Positions 52,709 through 61,385 are shown, counted from the first letter of the stretch. The stretch is 64,000 nt of DNA from Terrimonas ferruginea DSM 30193 (GCF_000425585.1 NZ_AUDS01000009.1:295538-359537); one strand, 5' to 3'. The notes: generated by a model not told the origin, from the letters alone. Numbers and translations are program-made.

Positions 52709-53575
52709 ATGAGTACTAACACAAATCGAATAAACCTCGTAGAATGTCCGCGGGACGCAATGCAGGGCTGGAAAAAAAATATTCCAACCGCCGATAAGAT
52801 CACGTACCTCAATGCATTGCTGCAAGTAGGGTTTGATACGCTCGACTTCGGCAGTTTTGTTTCACCGAAAGCTATTCCGCAAATGGCCGACACCGCGGAA
52901 GTAGTGAAAGCACTCGACCTGTCCGGCACCTCCACGCAATTGCTGGCCATCGTAGCCAATTACCGCGGAGCCGAGGACGCCTCCGTTTATGATCAGATCA
53001 ATTACCTCGGTTTTCCTTTCTCCGTCTCCGAAACTTTTCAGCGACGCAATACCAACAGCTCTATCCAGGAGTCACTGGGAAGGGTAGAAGAGATCCAGAA
53101 TCTCTGCATAAAGACCGGCAAGACACTAGTTGTTTACCTGTCCATGGGATTTGGCAACCCCTACGGAGATCCCTGGAATGAGGAGGTCGTTTTCGACTGG
53201 GCACACAAACTCACTGCCATGGATATCCGTATTCTCTCGCTGGCGGATACGGTGGGGCTGGCCACACCTGAACAGGTGAGCCGCATTACCGGTTATCTCA
53301 CGGAGGCTTTGCCTGAAACCGAAATCGGTGTGCACCTGCATTCACGCCCCGATAACTGGCGCGTAAAATTGGAAGCTGCTTTCGAAAGCGGCGCTCAACG
53401 TTTCGACGGCGCGCTTAAAGGAATTGGCGGTTGCCCGATGGCAGATGATGAACTCGTAGGCAACATGAATACAGAATGGATGATCCGTTTTTTCAAGGAA
53501 AAAAACGGACTGTCCTTAAACGAAGAAGCGCTGGCGGAAAGCCTGCGTCTCGCGGATAAAATTTTTCTTTCCTGA
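52709..53575 (+). CDS. mvaB: Hydroxymethylglutaryl-CoA lyase
   Basis: 288 residues from the ATG at 52709 (MSTNTNRINLVECPRDAMQGW). HMGL-like TIM barrel with the catalytic Arg-Asp pair in CPRDAMQ, the metal-binding HxH in IGVHLHSRP and the active-site cysteine in GGCPMADDELVGNM. It splits HMG-CoA into acetoacetate and acetyl-CoA in leucine breakdown. No other leucine-degradation gene is adjacent. Its promoter must lie in the octamer element; the last bases, CATTTTTG, differ from TAnnTTTG at the first base. Confidence 0.93.
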   Translation: MSTNTNRINLVECPRDAMQGWKKNIPTADKITYLNALLQVGFDTLDFGSFVSPKAIPQMADTAEVVKALDLSGTSTQLLAIVANYRGAEDASVYDQINYLGFPFSVSETFQRRNTNSSIQESLGRVEEIQNLCIKTGKTLVVYLSMGFGNPYGDPWNEEVVFDWAHKLTAMDIRILSLADTVGLATPEQVSRITGYLTEALPETEIGVHLHSRPDNWRVKLEAAFESGAQRFDGALKGIGGCPMADDELVGNMNTEWMIRFFKEKNGLSLNEEALAESLRLADKIFLS

Positions 53576-53593
53576 ACGCTCAATATCGTGCAC

Positions 53594-54607
53594 ATGAACC
53601 TGATGGTGGACATTGCCCTCAAGAAATTACCGCAACCGATCCAATACGGCGATGGTATCATGCTGGTAGGTTCCTGCTTTACCGAACATATCGGTAATGC
53701 ACTGGCCGAACTGAAATTTCCCGTGTTGCAGAATCCGCACGGTATCCTGTTCGACCCGGCGAGTGTGGGCAACAGCCTGCTGGCTTATATCGACAATAGA
53801 AAATATACGCGCGAGGAGCTGTTTCAGTTGCACGAAGTATGGCATAGCTGGGGACATCATTCGCGTTTTTCCTCAATGGATCCGGAGGACGCGCTGGCTA
53901 AAATCAACCAGGCATGTGAAGCCGGACACCATTTTTTAAAAAAAGCAAAATGGCTGATCCTGACATTAGGTTCTTCCTTTTCCTATCATCTTACCGATGA
54001 GGCTGATAACGCCGCCTTGAAAACAGGAGACGGGGTAGCCAACTGTCATCGTGCACCAGCACAATGGTTTCACAAACACCTGATGGAAATTGAAGAAACC
54101 GTAACGATGCTTGATACTTGTTATCATCGTCTCCGGCAATTCAATCCCGGTCTGCAGATTTTGTTTACGATAAGTCCCGTCCGCCATCTGCGGGATGGTG
54201 TGGTCGAGAATAACCGAAGTAAGGCGCGTCTCCTGGAAGCTGTTCATCATCTCGTTAATAAATTCAACGGACTGCATTATTTTCCTGCATACGAACTGGT
54301 GATCGACGTATTGCGCGACTATCGTTTCTATGATATCGATCTGGCTCATCCGAATTACCTGGCCACCGAATTTGTATTGGAAAAATTTACCGAAAGCTGT
54401 ATTGCATCAGAAGCGCGCGAACTGATGCAGGAATTGAAAAAGATCGGTATTGCCAAACGGCATCGCCCGATGCAGCCCGCTACGAAGGCGCATAAAGAAT
54501 TCTTGGTAAAACATATAGAGAAAGTCTCCCAACTACAGGCACAATACCCGTTCCTCGATCTCAGCGAGGAATTGAATTATTTTACTGCTTCCGTTGAAAC
54601 ACGGTAG
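53594..54607 (+). CDS. GSCFA domain protein
   Basis: 337 residues from the ATG at 53594. The family name motif occurs as MLVGSCFTEHIGN. Other conserved blocks are HGILFDPASVGNSL, WLILTLGSSFSY, LFTISPVRHLRDG and YFPAYELVIDVLRDYRFYDIDLAHPN. GSCFA proteins are SGNH-hydrolase-like, with the GS, T-G-S and D-x-x-H elements visible, but their substrate is not known. It begins 18 bp after HMG-CoA lyase and overlaps the tail of convergent galM by 31 bp. Confidence 0.9.
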   Translation: MNLMVDIALKKLPQPIQYGDGIMLVGSCFTEHIGNALAELKFPVLQNPHGILFDPASVGNSLLAYIDNRKYTREELFQLHEVWHSWGHHSRFSSMDPEDALAKINQACEAGHHFLKKAKWLILTLGSSFSYHLTDEADNAALKTGDGVANCHRAPAQWFHKHLMEIEETVTMLDTCYHRLRQFNPGLQILFTISPVRHLRDGVVENNRSKARLLEAVHHLVNKFNGLHYFPAYELVIDVLRDYRFYDIDLAHPNYLATEFVLEKFTESCIASEARELMQELKKIGIAKRHRPMQPATKAHKEFLVKHIEKVSQLQAQYPFLDLSEELNYFTASVETR

Positions 54608-55605
54608 GTTGTTTGTTGTTCGTAGGTGTCTCCCGGTCGCAGAATGGTATCAGGGAAAGAAGGATTGTTGATGGCATTCGGATGTACCTGCGCTTCAAAA
54701 CAATAACCCGAGAACGCACCGAACTTTCCATTTAACAAAGGAATATAACGGCCCGTATAAAAATGAACAACCGGCGCAGTGGTAAATACTTCGAGTTTCA
54801 AACCGGTATTTATTGAAAAAGCTGAAGCAGCGGGGCCGCCGGACCGGTTGATAACAAAACTCTGATCATAACCTTTCACCGGATCTGCATCCTGACCGAT
54901 CGGTTTGGGAATGCGGAAATCAAATGCTGCGGCTACCGGAATTAATTCTCCCGTAGCAACAAACGATTCATTTTGCGCCAGCCAATGATCGGCATTGATC
55001 TGCACAAGCTGCCCATTGATGCCTTTTGACAAAGGATCGAGATCAAAATAATCGTGGTGTGTGAGATTGACAGCGGTCGGCTGGTCGGTAGTGGCGCGGA
55101 ATGTATAAATGAGTTCGTTTTCGTTGGTGAGATTGATCTGCAATTCCGTGTTGAGCTCTCCGGGAAAACCTTCTTCGCCGTCAATACTTTTGTACTTGAG
55201 AATGAGTTGCGCATTTGCCGCATCGTACGATTTTACCTGCCATATTTTTTTATCAAATCCCTCATGGCCACCGTGCAGATGATGGGGTGGTTGATTGCAG
55301 GTAACTTCGCAGGATTGTCCATCGATCATAAACTTTCCGTTGGCAATGCGGTTGGCATAACGTCCGATGGCCGCGCCGAAATAAGGATAAGCAGCGAGAT
55401 AGTCCGGTGAAAGATAGTCGGCCACTTTATCAAAGCCCAGTACGATATTAACCGGACCTTTTGTCGAAGGCACAATGAATGCAGTGGTGATGGCGCCGAG
55501 ATTTGTAACACGAACTTCCGTTCCCTGTTTATTGATCAGGTGGAATAAATAAATATCTTCACCACCCGGATGAGTAAACTGGTAAATGCCACTGGTTTGA
55601 ATCAT
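54577..55605 (-). CDS. galM: Aldose 1-epimerase (galactose mutarotase)
   Basis: 342 residues. The galactose-mutarotase fold is shown by TNLGAITTAFIVP, the IGRYANRIANGKF loop, HHLHGGHEGFDKKIW, the catalytic His in NLTHHDYFDLD and the catalytic Glu in CFEAQVHPNAIN. It interconverts alpha- and beta-galactose before phosphorylation by GalK, whose gene starts 22 bp away in the opposite direction. Confidence 0.95.
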   Translation of the reverse strand: MIQTSGIYQFTHPGGEDIYLFHLINKQGTEVRVTNLGAITTAFIVPSTKGPVNIVLGFDKVADYLSPDYLAAYPYFGAAIGRYANRIANGKFMIDGQSCEVTCNQPPHHLHGGHEGFDKKIWQVKSYDAANAQLILKYKSIDGEEGFPGELNTELQINLTNENELIYTFRATTDQPTAVNLTHHDYFDLDPLSKGINGQLVQINADHWLAQNESFVATGELIPVAAAFDFRIPKPIGQDADPVKGYDQSFVINRSGGPAASAFSINTGLKLEVFTTAPVVHFYTGRYIPLLNGKFGAFSGYCFEAQVHPNAINNPSFPDTILRPGDTYEQQTTYRVSTEAVK

Positions 55606-55627
55606 TCTTCAAAATACGTGAATCCAA

Positions 55628-56782
55628 ATGACAAAAGAAGTCCTGGCCGGGAAATTCCGTGAGCATTACAACAAAGAAGCCGATCATTTTTTCTTCTGCC
55701 CCGGGCGGGTAAACCTGATTGGTGAACACATCGATTACAATGGCGGAATGGTGATGCCTTTCGCTATTTCCCTTGGTTCTTATGCAGCCGTTTCGTTCAA
55801 TGAAGACAAGACGTTCCGGTTCAGGAGTATTGACTTTACCGAAAAAGCCGATATACCACTTGCCGCGTCCTATACCAAAACAGGACCGGAGTGGTACAAC
55901 TATCCGCTTGGAGTGATCCATGAATTTTTGAAAGCCGGTCATTCGTTGAAAGGAATGGATCTGTTGTTTGCGGGTGATCTGCCCGTTGGTACCGGGCTTT
56001 CATCTTCCGCATCGATTGAAGTACTGACCGGTTACCTGATTGCGATGCTGCATAACATCGATATTAGCAAAAGATCCATCGCGCTGTTATCAAAGCGTGT
56101 GGAAAATGAGTTTATTGGCCTGAGCAGTGGTATCATGGATCAATACGCTGTGGCATTGGGTAAAAAAAATCAGGCCTTGCTGCTCGACTGCGACACGGTG
56201 ACGCATGAGTACATGCCTTTTGAAACGGGTGAATACAAGCTGGTGATCATTAACAGCCGCAAACAGCGTCAATTGGCGGAATCAAAATACAATGAGCGCT
56301 TTGGTGAATGCCGGGAAGCACTGGCGCAATTGCAGACAACCCTGTCCATCACACATCTCTGTGAGGTGAAGCCGGAGGTGTTTAAACAACATGAACACCT
56401 GATCACGGATCCGGTTGTCCGTCGCCGCACATGGCACGTGGTGACGGAAAATGATCGCGTGTACCAGGCATGTGCGGCGTTGAAAGCCGGCGATATAGAC
56501 CGGCTGGGTACCTTGTTATATGCTTCGCATGATTCGCTGCGCGATGATTACCAGGTATCCGGTAAGGAACTCGATACCATTGTTGAATACTGTCGCCGGC
56601 AGGAAGACTGTGTGGGGGCACGCATGACAGGCGCCGGCTTCGGCGGATGTGCCATTGCGTTGGTAAAAGAGCGGGCTATCCCCGAATTTTCCCGGCAGTT
56701 GATCGCTTATTATGATGCCCGCATCGGTTATCCGCCTGAAGTGATTGTGTCGGAAATCGGGGAGGGGGTAAAACAAATGTGA
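55628..56782 (+). CDS. galK: Galactokinase
   Basis: 384 residues. GHMP-kinase motifs: FFCPGRVNLIGEHIDYNGG (substrate site), PVGTGLSSSASIEV (phosphate loop) and ARMTGAGFGGCAIAL. It phosphorylates galactose at C1. The ATG at 55628 is only 22 bp from the galM start, so each promoter must overlap the other's coding region or be shared. The last codons AAA CAA ATG TGA coincide with the start of an octamer element, so the element supplies the terminal Met and stop. Confidence 0.96.
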   Translation: MTKEVLAGKFREHYNKEADHFFFCPGRVNLIGEHIDYNGGMVMPFAISLGSYAAVSFNEDKTFRFRSIDFTEKADIPLAASYTKTGPEWYNYPLGVIHEFLKAGHSLKGMDLLFAGDLPVGTGLSSSASIEVLTGYLIAMLHNIDISKRSIALLSKRVENEFIGLSSGIMDQYAVALGKKNQALLLDCDTVTHEYMPFETGEYKLVIINSRKQRQLAESKYNERFGECREALAQLQTTLSITHLCEVKPEVFKQHEHLITDPVVRRRTWHVVTENDRVYQACAALKAGDIDRLGTLLYASHDSLRDDYQVSGKELDTIVEYCRRQEDCVGARMTGAGFGGCAIALVKERAIPEFSRQLIAYYDARIGYPPEVIVSEIGEGVKQM

Positions 56783-56875
56783 AAATGTGCCCCGCCTGCG
56801 GCGGGGGCCGTGTGTAAATGGTTGTTGCATTTACACATTTCGCCGTGGGCGGACACATTTACACATTTTCACATT
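56776..56875. repeat. Octamer-type element filling the galK-miaE gap
   Basis: AATGTGAAAATGTG (56776-56789) pairs with CACATTTTCACATT (56862-56875). Inside are a CCCCGCCTGCGGCGGGG palindrome, TGTGTAAATG (56811-56820) facing CATTTACACA (56828-56837), and octamers ATTTACAC and ATTTTCAC. The whole convergent gap is repeat. It includes the galK stop codon and ends 2 bp before the miaE stop. Confidence 0.92.
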
Positions 56876-56877
56876 CA

Positions 56878-57486
56878 TCAGTGTATTCTATCCCCCCGTA
56901 CCTCCAGCCCCCTCATCACTTCGGCTTCGTAGGCCAGCCATTCAGCCCAGCGTTTTCTGACGATATCTTTGTCGATGTAGGTTTCGGCGAGTTCGATGAA
57001 AAGGGTGTAATGTCCCGCTTCGCTTTCCATGAAGCGGCGGTAGAACTGGCGGAGATAAGGGTCATCAAGCCCTTCGCTTAAACGTTTAAAACGTTCGCAA
57101 CTGCGGGCTTCGATGAGGGCCATACTCAACATTTGATCGAGGAAACGTGTTTCCCAGTCACCGCCTTTCTGCTGAAACTCGAATAGTTTATTGACATAAA
57201 GATCTTTGCGCTGTTTGCCGAGTTGCAGGTTGCGTTTATGGAGTTCGGCCAGCACGAGCCGGAAGTGTCCCCATTCCTCGGTCACAATCGGCGCCAGCTC
57301 CCTGACCAGTTTTTCCATCTGGCTGTAGCGCTGGATAAAAGTGATGCAGGTGGTAGCAGCCTTCTGCTCGCAATAAGCATGGTCTGTAAGTATCTCTTCC
57401 AGAGAGAGTTCGGCCAGGTTTACCCAGCGGGGATCGGTGGGAAGTTTCAGGCCGAGAATGTTGCGGGCGTCGGGGGATAACTCCAT
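56878..57486 (-). CDS. miaE: tRNA-(ms2io6A) hydroxylase-like di-iron protein
   Basis: 202 residues of helical-bundle protein. The carboxylate/His ligands of a di-iron site appear in order: EEILTDHAYCEQKAA, EEWGHFRLVL, IEARSCERFKRL and ESEAGHYTLF. This is the MiaE pattern. MiaE hydroxylates the isopentenyl group of 2-methylthio-N6-isopentenyladenosine at tRNA position 37. The start is the first ATG, and the reverse complement of the 130-bp gap to rpsO holds no clear box. Confidence 0.92.
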   Translation of the reverse strand: MELSPDARNILGLKLPTDPRWVNLAELSLEEILTDHAYCEQKAATTCITFIQRYSQMEKLVRELAPIVTEEWGHFRLVLAELHKRNLQLGKQRKDLYVNKLFEFQQKGGDWETRFLDQMLSMALIEARSCERFKRLSEGLDDPYLRQFYRRFMESEAGHYTLFIELAETYIDKDIVRKRWAEWLAYEAEVMRGLEVRGDRIH

Positions 57487-57540
57487 GAGGCAAAAATAGC
57501 GCGGACTGCCAAACCTAAGGCCAGCAACAGGTGAAAATCT

Positions 57541-57571
57541 TTTGTGTTTCGCAATAGTTGTCTTACCTTTG
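57541..57571 (+). promoter_or_regulatory. Full-consensus Bacteroidota promoter of rpsO
   Basis: TTTG (57541-57544), a 19-bp spacer and TACCTTTG (57564-57571) match TTTG-N19-TAnnTTTG exactly, 54 bp before the rpsO ATG. Confidence 0.9.
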
Positions 57572-57625
57572 CCGCCACAAATTATATAGGATTAAAATCG
57601 GATGACAAATCCAAAAAAGTAAAAG

Positions 57626-57895
57626 ATGCCTTTAACAAAAGAAAAAACAGCTGCAATTTTTGCCGAATTCGGTGGCAATGCGACTAATACAGGTTCCATC
57701 GAAGGACAGATTGCCCAGCTGACAGAGCGTATCAGCCAGATCAGCCAACACCTTCAACAGAACAAAAAAGACTTCTCTACCCACCGTGGTCTGATGCAAT
57801 TGGTAGGTAAGCGTAAGCGTTTACTGAACTACCTGCAGAAGCATAACCTTACAGGTTATCGCCAGCTGATTGAGAAACTTGGATTGAGAAAGTAA
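57626..57895 (+). CDS. rpsO: Ribosomal protein S15
   Basis: 89 residues, the standard size. Conserved four-helix pattern with NTGSIEGQIAQLTERI, the rRNA-binding QNKKDFSTHRGLMQLVGKRKRLLNYL and C-terminal YRQLIEKLGLRK. It binds 16S rRNA early in 30S assembly. It precedes pnp, as in many bacteria. The 187-bp gap between them contains a hairpin, and in E. coli both genes are controlled at this leader. Confidence 0.98.
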   Translation: MPLTKEKTAAIFAEFGGNATNTGSIEGQIAQLTERISQISQHLQQNKKDFSTHRGLMQLVGKRKRLLNYLQKHNLTGYRQLIEKLGLRK

Positions 57896-57971
57896 GACAA
57901 CCCTTCCGGAGAACGGAGTGGGAACGTCTTTTATTCTGAGGTTTCAATTCTCGAATCCTGCATATAATTGA

Positions 57972-58003
57972 TATTCCCAACTTCCTTTTGGATGTTGGGA
58001 ATA
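57972..58003 (+). promoter_or_regulatory. Hairpin in the rpsO-pnp intergenic region
   Basis: TATTCCCAAC and GTTGGGAATA pair perfectly around TTCCTTTTGGAT. ACTGTTTTTAGG follows, so it could be a weak rpsO terminator or a processing/control structure in the pnp leader, about 80 bp before the pnp start. Confidence 0.6.
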
Positions 58004-58082
58004 ACTGTTTTTAGGATCGTTGTTTCTCCGCCGGATCTTCTTGCCGTTTCTGATCCCATTCTTCATTTACAATTGCATTTGT

Positions 58083-60281
58083 ATGTTAAAACAACCCATT
58101 CGCAAAACATTTGATATAGGTGGTGGGCGCGAGGTTACGATCGAAACAGGTCGTCTTGCGCGCCAGGCTGATGGCGCGGTTACCGTTTCAAGCGGCAACT
58201 GTGTGATCCTCGCTACCGTTGTGGCCAATAAAGAGCCCAAAGAAGGACAGAGCTTTTTCCCGCTGACCGTTGATTACCAGGAGAAGTTTGCTGCGGCAGG
58301 CCGTATTCCCGGTTCTTTCTTCAAGCGTGAAGCCCGCCTGAATGACTACGAAATCCTGACTAGCCGCCTGATCGACCGCGCGCTGCGCCCTTTGTTCCCG
58401 GAAGATTATCTTTGTGAGGTTCAGGTACTTGTATCACTTATTTCAAGTGATCCTGAAGTTATGCCGGACGCTATGGCATGCCTTGCTGCTTCTGCAGCCC
58501 TCGCTGTTTCCGATATTCCCATCAAGGAAATCATCTCCGAAGTACGCATCGGTCGTATCAATGGAGAGTTCATCGTTAACCCTACCCGCAGTCAGCTCGA
58601 AGAGTCCGATCTCGAATTTATTATCGCGGCTACCGAGAAAAACCTGATGATGGTGGAAGGTGAAGCGCAGGAGTGCAGCGAAGCTGACCTCGTACGTTCA
58701 CTGGAGATTGCCCACGAAGCGATCCGCATCCAGATCAAAGCGCAGGAAGAACTGCGTCAGCTCGCCGGTGTGACCACCAAGCGTGATTATACCAAACCCG
58801 CAACCGATCCTGCACTGGAAGAGAAAGTGAAGGCTTTCGCCAGCCAGAAAGTATATGAAGTAGCCAAAGCCGCACTGCCCAAACATGAACGCAGTGACCG
58901 TTTCGCGGCCATCAAGGAAGAACTGATCACTTACCTGAAGTCTGAACTGGCCGAGGGTGAGGAACTGCCCGACCTGACCAAGAAGCTGGCTTCCACCTAC
59001 TACGCAGATCTTCAGTACTACGTGGTGCGTGATATGATCCTGAACGAGAAAATCCGCCTCGACGGACGTGCACTCGACCAGGTTCGTCCGCTCGATATGG
59101 AAACGGACGTGCTGCCTTCTCCACATGGTTCAGCTCTTTTCACAAGAGGTGAAACACAATCACTTACAACGGTTACTTTAGGTACTGCTTTAGATGATTT
59201 GCTGGTGGAAAGTGCTGCTCATTCCTACGATTCCAAATTTTACCTGCACTATAACTTCCCGCCGTTTTCTACCGGTGAAGTGAAAATGATGCGTGGTCAA
59301 AGCCGCCGCGAAGTAGGCCATGGCAACCTGGCTATGCGTTCGCTGAGACAAATGATGCCAAATGGAGACTTCGCTTACACTGTTCGTGTAGTGAGCGATA
59401 TCCTGGAATCAAACGGTTCATCTTCCATGGCTACCGTATGTGCCGGTTCACTGGCGCTGATGGATGCGGGTGTGGGTATTCCCAAACACGTATCTGGTGT
59501 AGCAATGGGACTGATCACCAAAGACGACAAATTCGCCGTATTGACGGATATCCTGGGCGACGAAGACCACCTGGGTGATATGGACTTTAAAGTAACCGGT
59601 ACCCGCGATGGTATCTGCGGTGTGCAGATGGACATCAAGGTGGATGGTTTGCCGATGGCAGTAATGCAGCAGGCATTGGATCAGGCCCGTCGTGGCCGCC
59701 TCCATATCCTGGATGCCATGTATGAGTGTATTCCTGCTTCCCGTGAAGAGGTGAAACCACACGCACCGCGTATGGTTAAACTGATCATCGATCGCGAGTT
59801 CATTGGTGCAGTGATCGGACCAGGTGGTAAAGTGATCCAGGAAATGCAGCGTGAAACCGGTACGACTATCAATATCGAAGAAGTAAACAACCAGGGCGAA
59901 GTAAGCATTTTCGGCGTAGCCAAAGAAGGGGTGGAGAGAGCGCAAGCCTGGATCAAAGGCATCACTGCCGTTCCGGTAGTAGGTGATGTTTACGATTCTG
60001 TTGTTAAATCTGTCGTTCCTTTCGGTGCATTCGTTGAGTTCCTGCCCGGCAAACAAGGCCTGGTACACATCAGCGAAATCAGTTGGAAACGTTTGGAGAC
60101 ACTTGAGGGCATCGTAAGAGAAGGGGATACTTTTAAAGTAAAACTGATCGGCACAGATCCCAAGTCAGGCAAATTCAAACTGTCGCGCAAGGCGCTGATT
60201 CCAAAACCTGAGAACGCCGGTGGTTCAAGAGAACCCCGCGAACCCAGAGAACAAAGAGAGCAAAATCCGCAAGGAGAATAA
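58083..60281 (+). CDS. pnp: Polyribonucleotide nucleotidyltransferase (PNPase)
   Basis: 732 residues from the ATG at 58083 (MLKQPIRKTFDIGGGREVTIETGRLARQADGA). Layout: first RNase PH domain (about 10-140), helical linker, catalytic second RNase PH domain (about 330-500, with FPPFSTGEVKMMRGQSRREVGHG and LTDILGDEDHLGDMDFKV). A KH domain (about 560-620, IGPGGKVIQEM) and an S1 domain (about 630-700, GAFVEFLPGKQGLVHISEI) follow. It degrades RNA 3' to 5' using phosphate. The C-terminal tail is Arg/Glu-rich with repeated EPRE/EQRE words. Upstream residues open in frame (from 58020) are not conserved. Confidence 0.98.
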   Translation: MLKQPIRKTFDIGGGREVTIETGRLARQADGAVTVSSGNCVILATVVANKEPKEGQSFFPLTVDYQEKFAAAGRIPGSFFKREARLNDYEILTSRLIDRALRPLFPEDYLCEVQVLVSLISSDPEVMPDAMACLAASAALAVSDIPIKEIISEVRIGRINGEFIVNPTRSQLEESDLEFIIAATEKNLMMVEGEAQECSEADLVRSLEIAHEAIRIQIKAQEELRQLAGVTTKRDYTKPATDPALEEKVKAFASQKVYEVAKAALPKHERSDRFAAIKEELITYLKSELAEGEELPDLTKKLASTYYADLQYYVVRDMILNEKIRLDGRALDQVRPLDMETDVLPSPHGSALFTRGETQSLTTVTLGTALDDLLVESAAHSYDSKFYLHYNFPPFSTGEVKMMRGQSRREVGHGNLAMRSLRQMMPNGDFAYTVRVVSDILESNGSSSMATVCAGSLALMDAGVGIPKHVSGVAMGLITKDDKFAVLTDILGDEDHLGDMDFKVTGTRDGICGVQMDIKVDGLPMAVMQQALDQARRGRLHILDAMYECIPASREEVKPHAPRMVKLIIDREFIGAVIGPGGKVIQEMQRETGTTINIEEVNNQGEVSIFGVAKEGVERAQAWIKGITAVPVVGDVYDSVVKSVVPFGAFVEFLPGKQGLVHISEISWKRLETLEGIVREGDTFKVKLIGTDPKSGKFKLSRKALIPKPENAGGSREPREPREQREQNPQGE

Positions 60282-60284
60282 AAT

Positions 60285-60319
60285 AAAAACAAACCCGGAC
60301 ATGCTCCGGGTTTGTTTTT
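60285..60319 (+). terminator. Rho-independent terminator of pnp
   Basis: A 15-bp perfect stem (60285-60299 with 60305-60319) around CATGC, ending in TTTTT, 3 bp after the stop. Confidence 0.95.
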
Positions 60320-60353
60320 GAATTCAAAAGAAGGCAAGGTAAACAGCCGTAAT

Positions 60354-60388
60354 AAGTATCAAGTATTAAGTAATAAGTATTAAGTGTA
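60354..60388. repeat. Five perfect-phase heptamers AAGTNNN
   Basis: AAGTATC, AAGTATT, AAGTAAT, AAGTATT, AAGTGTA: exactly 35 bp with period 7. Confidence 0.9.
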
Positions 60389-60400
60389 GGTGAATGCCGT

Positions 60401-60440
60401 ATTCACTCATTCACTTATTCACTGATTGACCCATTTACTC
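60401..60440. repeat. Five octamers ATTCACTN
   Basis: ATTCACTC, ATTCACTT, ATTCACTG, ATTGACCC, ATTTACTC: exactly 40 bp with period 8, the last two degenerate. Confidence 0.88.
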
Positions 60441-60487
60441 CCGAGACTTCGGGATGACGATTCACCATTCACCATTCACGATTCACC
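60440..60487. repeat. Palindrome CCCGAGACTTCGGG plus four heptamers ATTCACC/G
   Basis: The palindrome (60440-60453) is followed by ATGACG and then ATTCACC, ATTCACC, ATTCACG, ATTCACC (60460-60487), ending 2 bp before the prmA start codon. The palindrome and its GGGATGACGATT flank match the copy at 28075 in the opposite orientation. Confidence 0.88.
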
Positions 60488-60489
60488 CA

Positions 60490-61308
60490 ATGACCGCATA
60501 CCGCGAACTCCACTATACCAACATTGCGCGCGAACAACGCGAGATACTCATGGCCCTGCTCAATGAATTCGGACCCGAAGGCTTTGAAGAGGGGGATGAC
60601 GAACTGAAAGTTTTTTTCACCAATGAGCAATACGACGAAGCTTCGCTCGCCGGGATTCATTCCTCGCTGCGGGTGACACCTGTAGTCACTGAAATTGCGC
60701 CGGTAAACTGGAATCAGTCGTGGGAATCGAACTTCGCACCGGTGGTGGTCGATGATTTTGTGGCGGTACGTGCCGGCTTTCATGAACCCATCAGCAAGGT
60801 AGAACACGAGATCGTCATCACACCCAAGATGAGTTTTGGTACCGGCCATCATGCCACTACCTATATGATGCTTCAACAAATGCGTGAGATCGATTTCAAG
60901 GATCGCTCCGTATTTGATTTTGGAACGGGCACCGGTGTACTGGCCATTCTTGCACATCGCCTGGGTGCGGATACAATAAGGGCGATCGACAATGATACCT
61001 GGAGTATCGACAATACGCGCGAAAACATGGAAGCGAATGATGCGACAAGTATTATTCTGGAGCGTGCCGACGATGCAGGTGCCGGTTTTCAGTATGATAT
61101 TATTCTTGCCAATATCAACCGGAATGTGCTGCTCGACAACATGCACCGGCTTTCAGCGCAATTGAATCCTGGCGGCACCCTGCTGTTAAGCGGCCTGCTG
61201 GAGGAAGACGAAACCGTGATCACTGAAAGCGCTGCCCGGAATGGACTGCGCGCCCCGCAACGCTTTCAGCGCGGAAACTGGATATGTATCAGGTTTTCAG
61301 CCGCTTAA
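60490..61308 (+). CDS. prmA: Ribosomal protein L11 methyltransferase
   Basis: 272 residues from the ATG at 60490 (MTAYRELHYTNIA). A start further upstream would translate the heptamer repeat (SPFTIHP...). The N-terminal substrate-recognition domain is followed by the SAM-binding core: PKMSFGTGHHATTYMML, VFDFGTGTGVLAILA and the catalytic-site DIILANINRNVLL. It trimethylates L11. No promoter box is visible in the repeat-filled gap upstream, so transcription may start within the repeats. Confidence 0.94.
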   Translation: MTAYRELHYTNIAREQREILMALLNEFGPEGFEEGDDELKVFFTNEQYDEASLAGIHSSLRVTPVVTEIAPVNWNQSWESNFAPVVVDDFVAVRAGFHEPISKVEHEIVITPKMSFGTGHHATTYMMLQQMREIDFKDRSVFDFGTGTGVLAILAHRLGADTIRAIDNDTWSIDNTRENMEANDATSIILERADDAGAGFQYDIILANINRNVLLDNMHRLSAQLNPGGTLLLSGLLEEDETVITESAARNGLRAPQRFQRGNWICIRFSAA

Positions 61309-61332
61309 AAAAGCGCGTATTAAATTATTGTT

Positions 61333-61350
61333 ACCGGCAACCGGTTTTTT
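61333..61350 (+). terminator. Short terminator after prmA
   Basis: ACCGG and CCGGT pair around CAA and run into TTTTTT, 24 bp after the stop. The plsY -7 box starts 3 bp later. Confidence 0.7.
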
Positions 61351-61352
61351 CG

Positions 61353-61360
61353 TAAATTTG
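61353..61360 (+). promoter_or_regulatory. -7 box of plsY
   Basis: TAAATTTG, exact TAnnTTTG match, 25 bp before the ATG at 61386. The nearest TTG upstream is 22 bp from the box rather than 19. Confidence 0.55.
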
Positions 61361-61385
61361 CTGTTCATCCCTAACCGATTTTTCT

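Noticed and set aside
60354..60487. Possible CRISPR array
   Set aside because: The units are contiguous 7-8 bp words without unique spacers, and no cas genes are present in the window.
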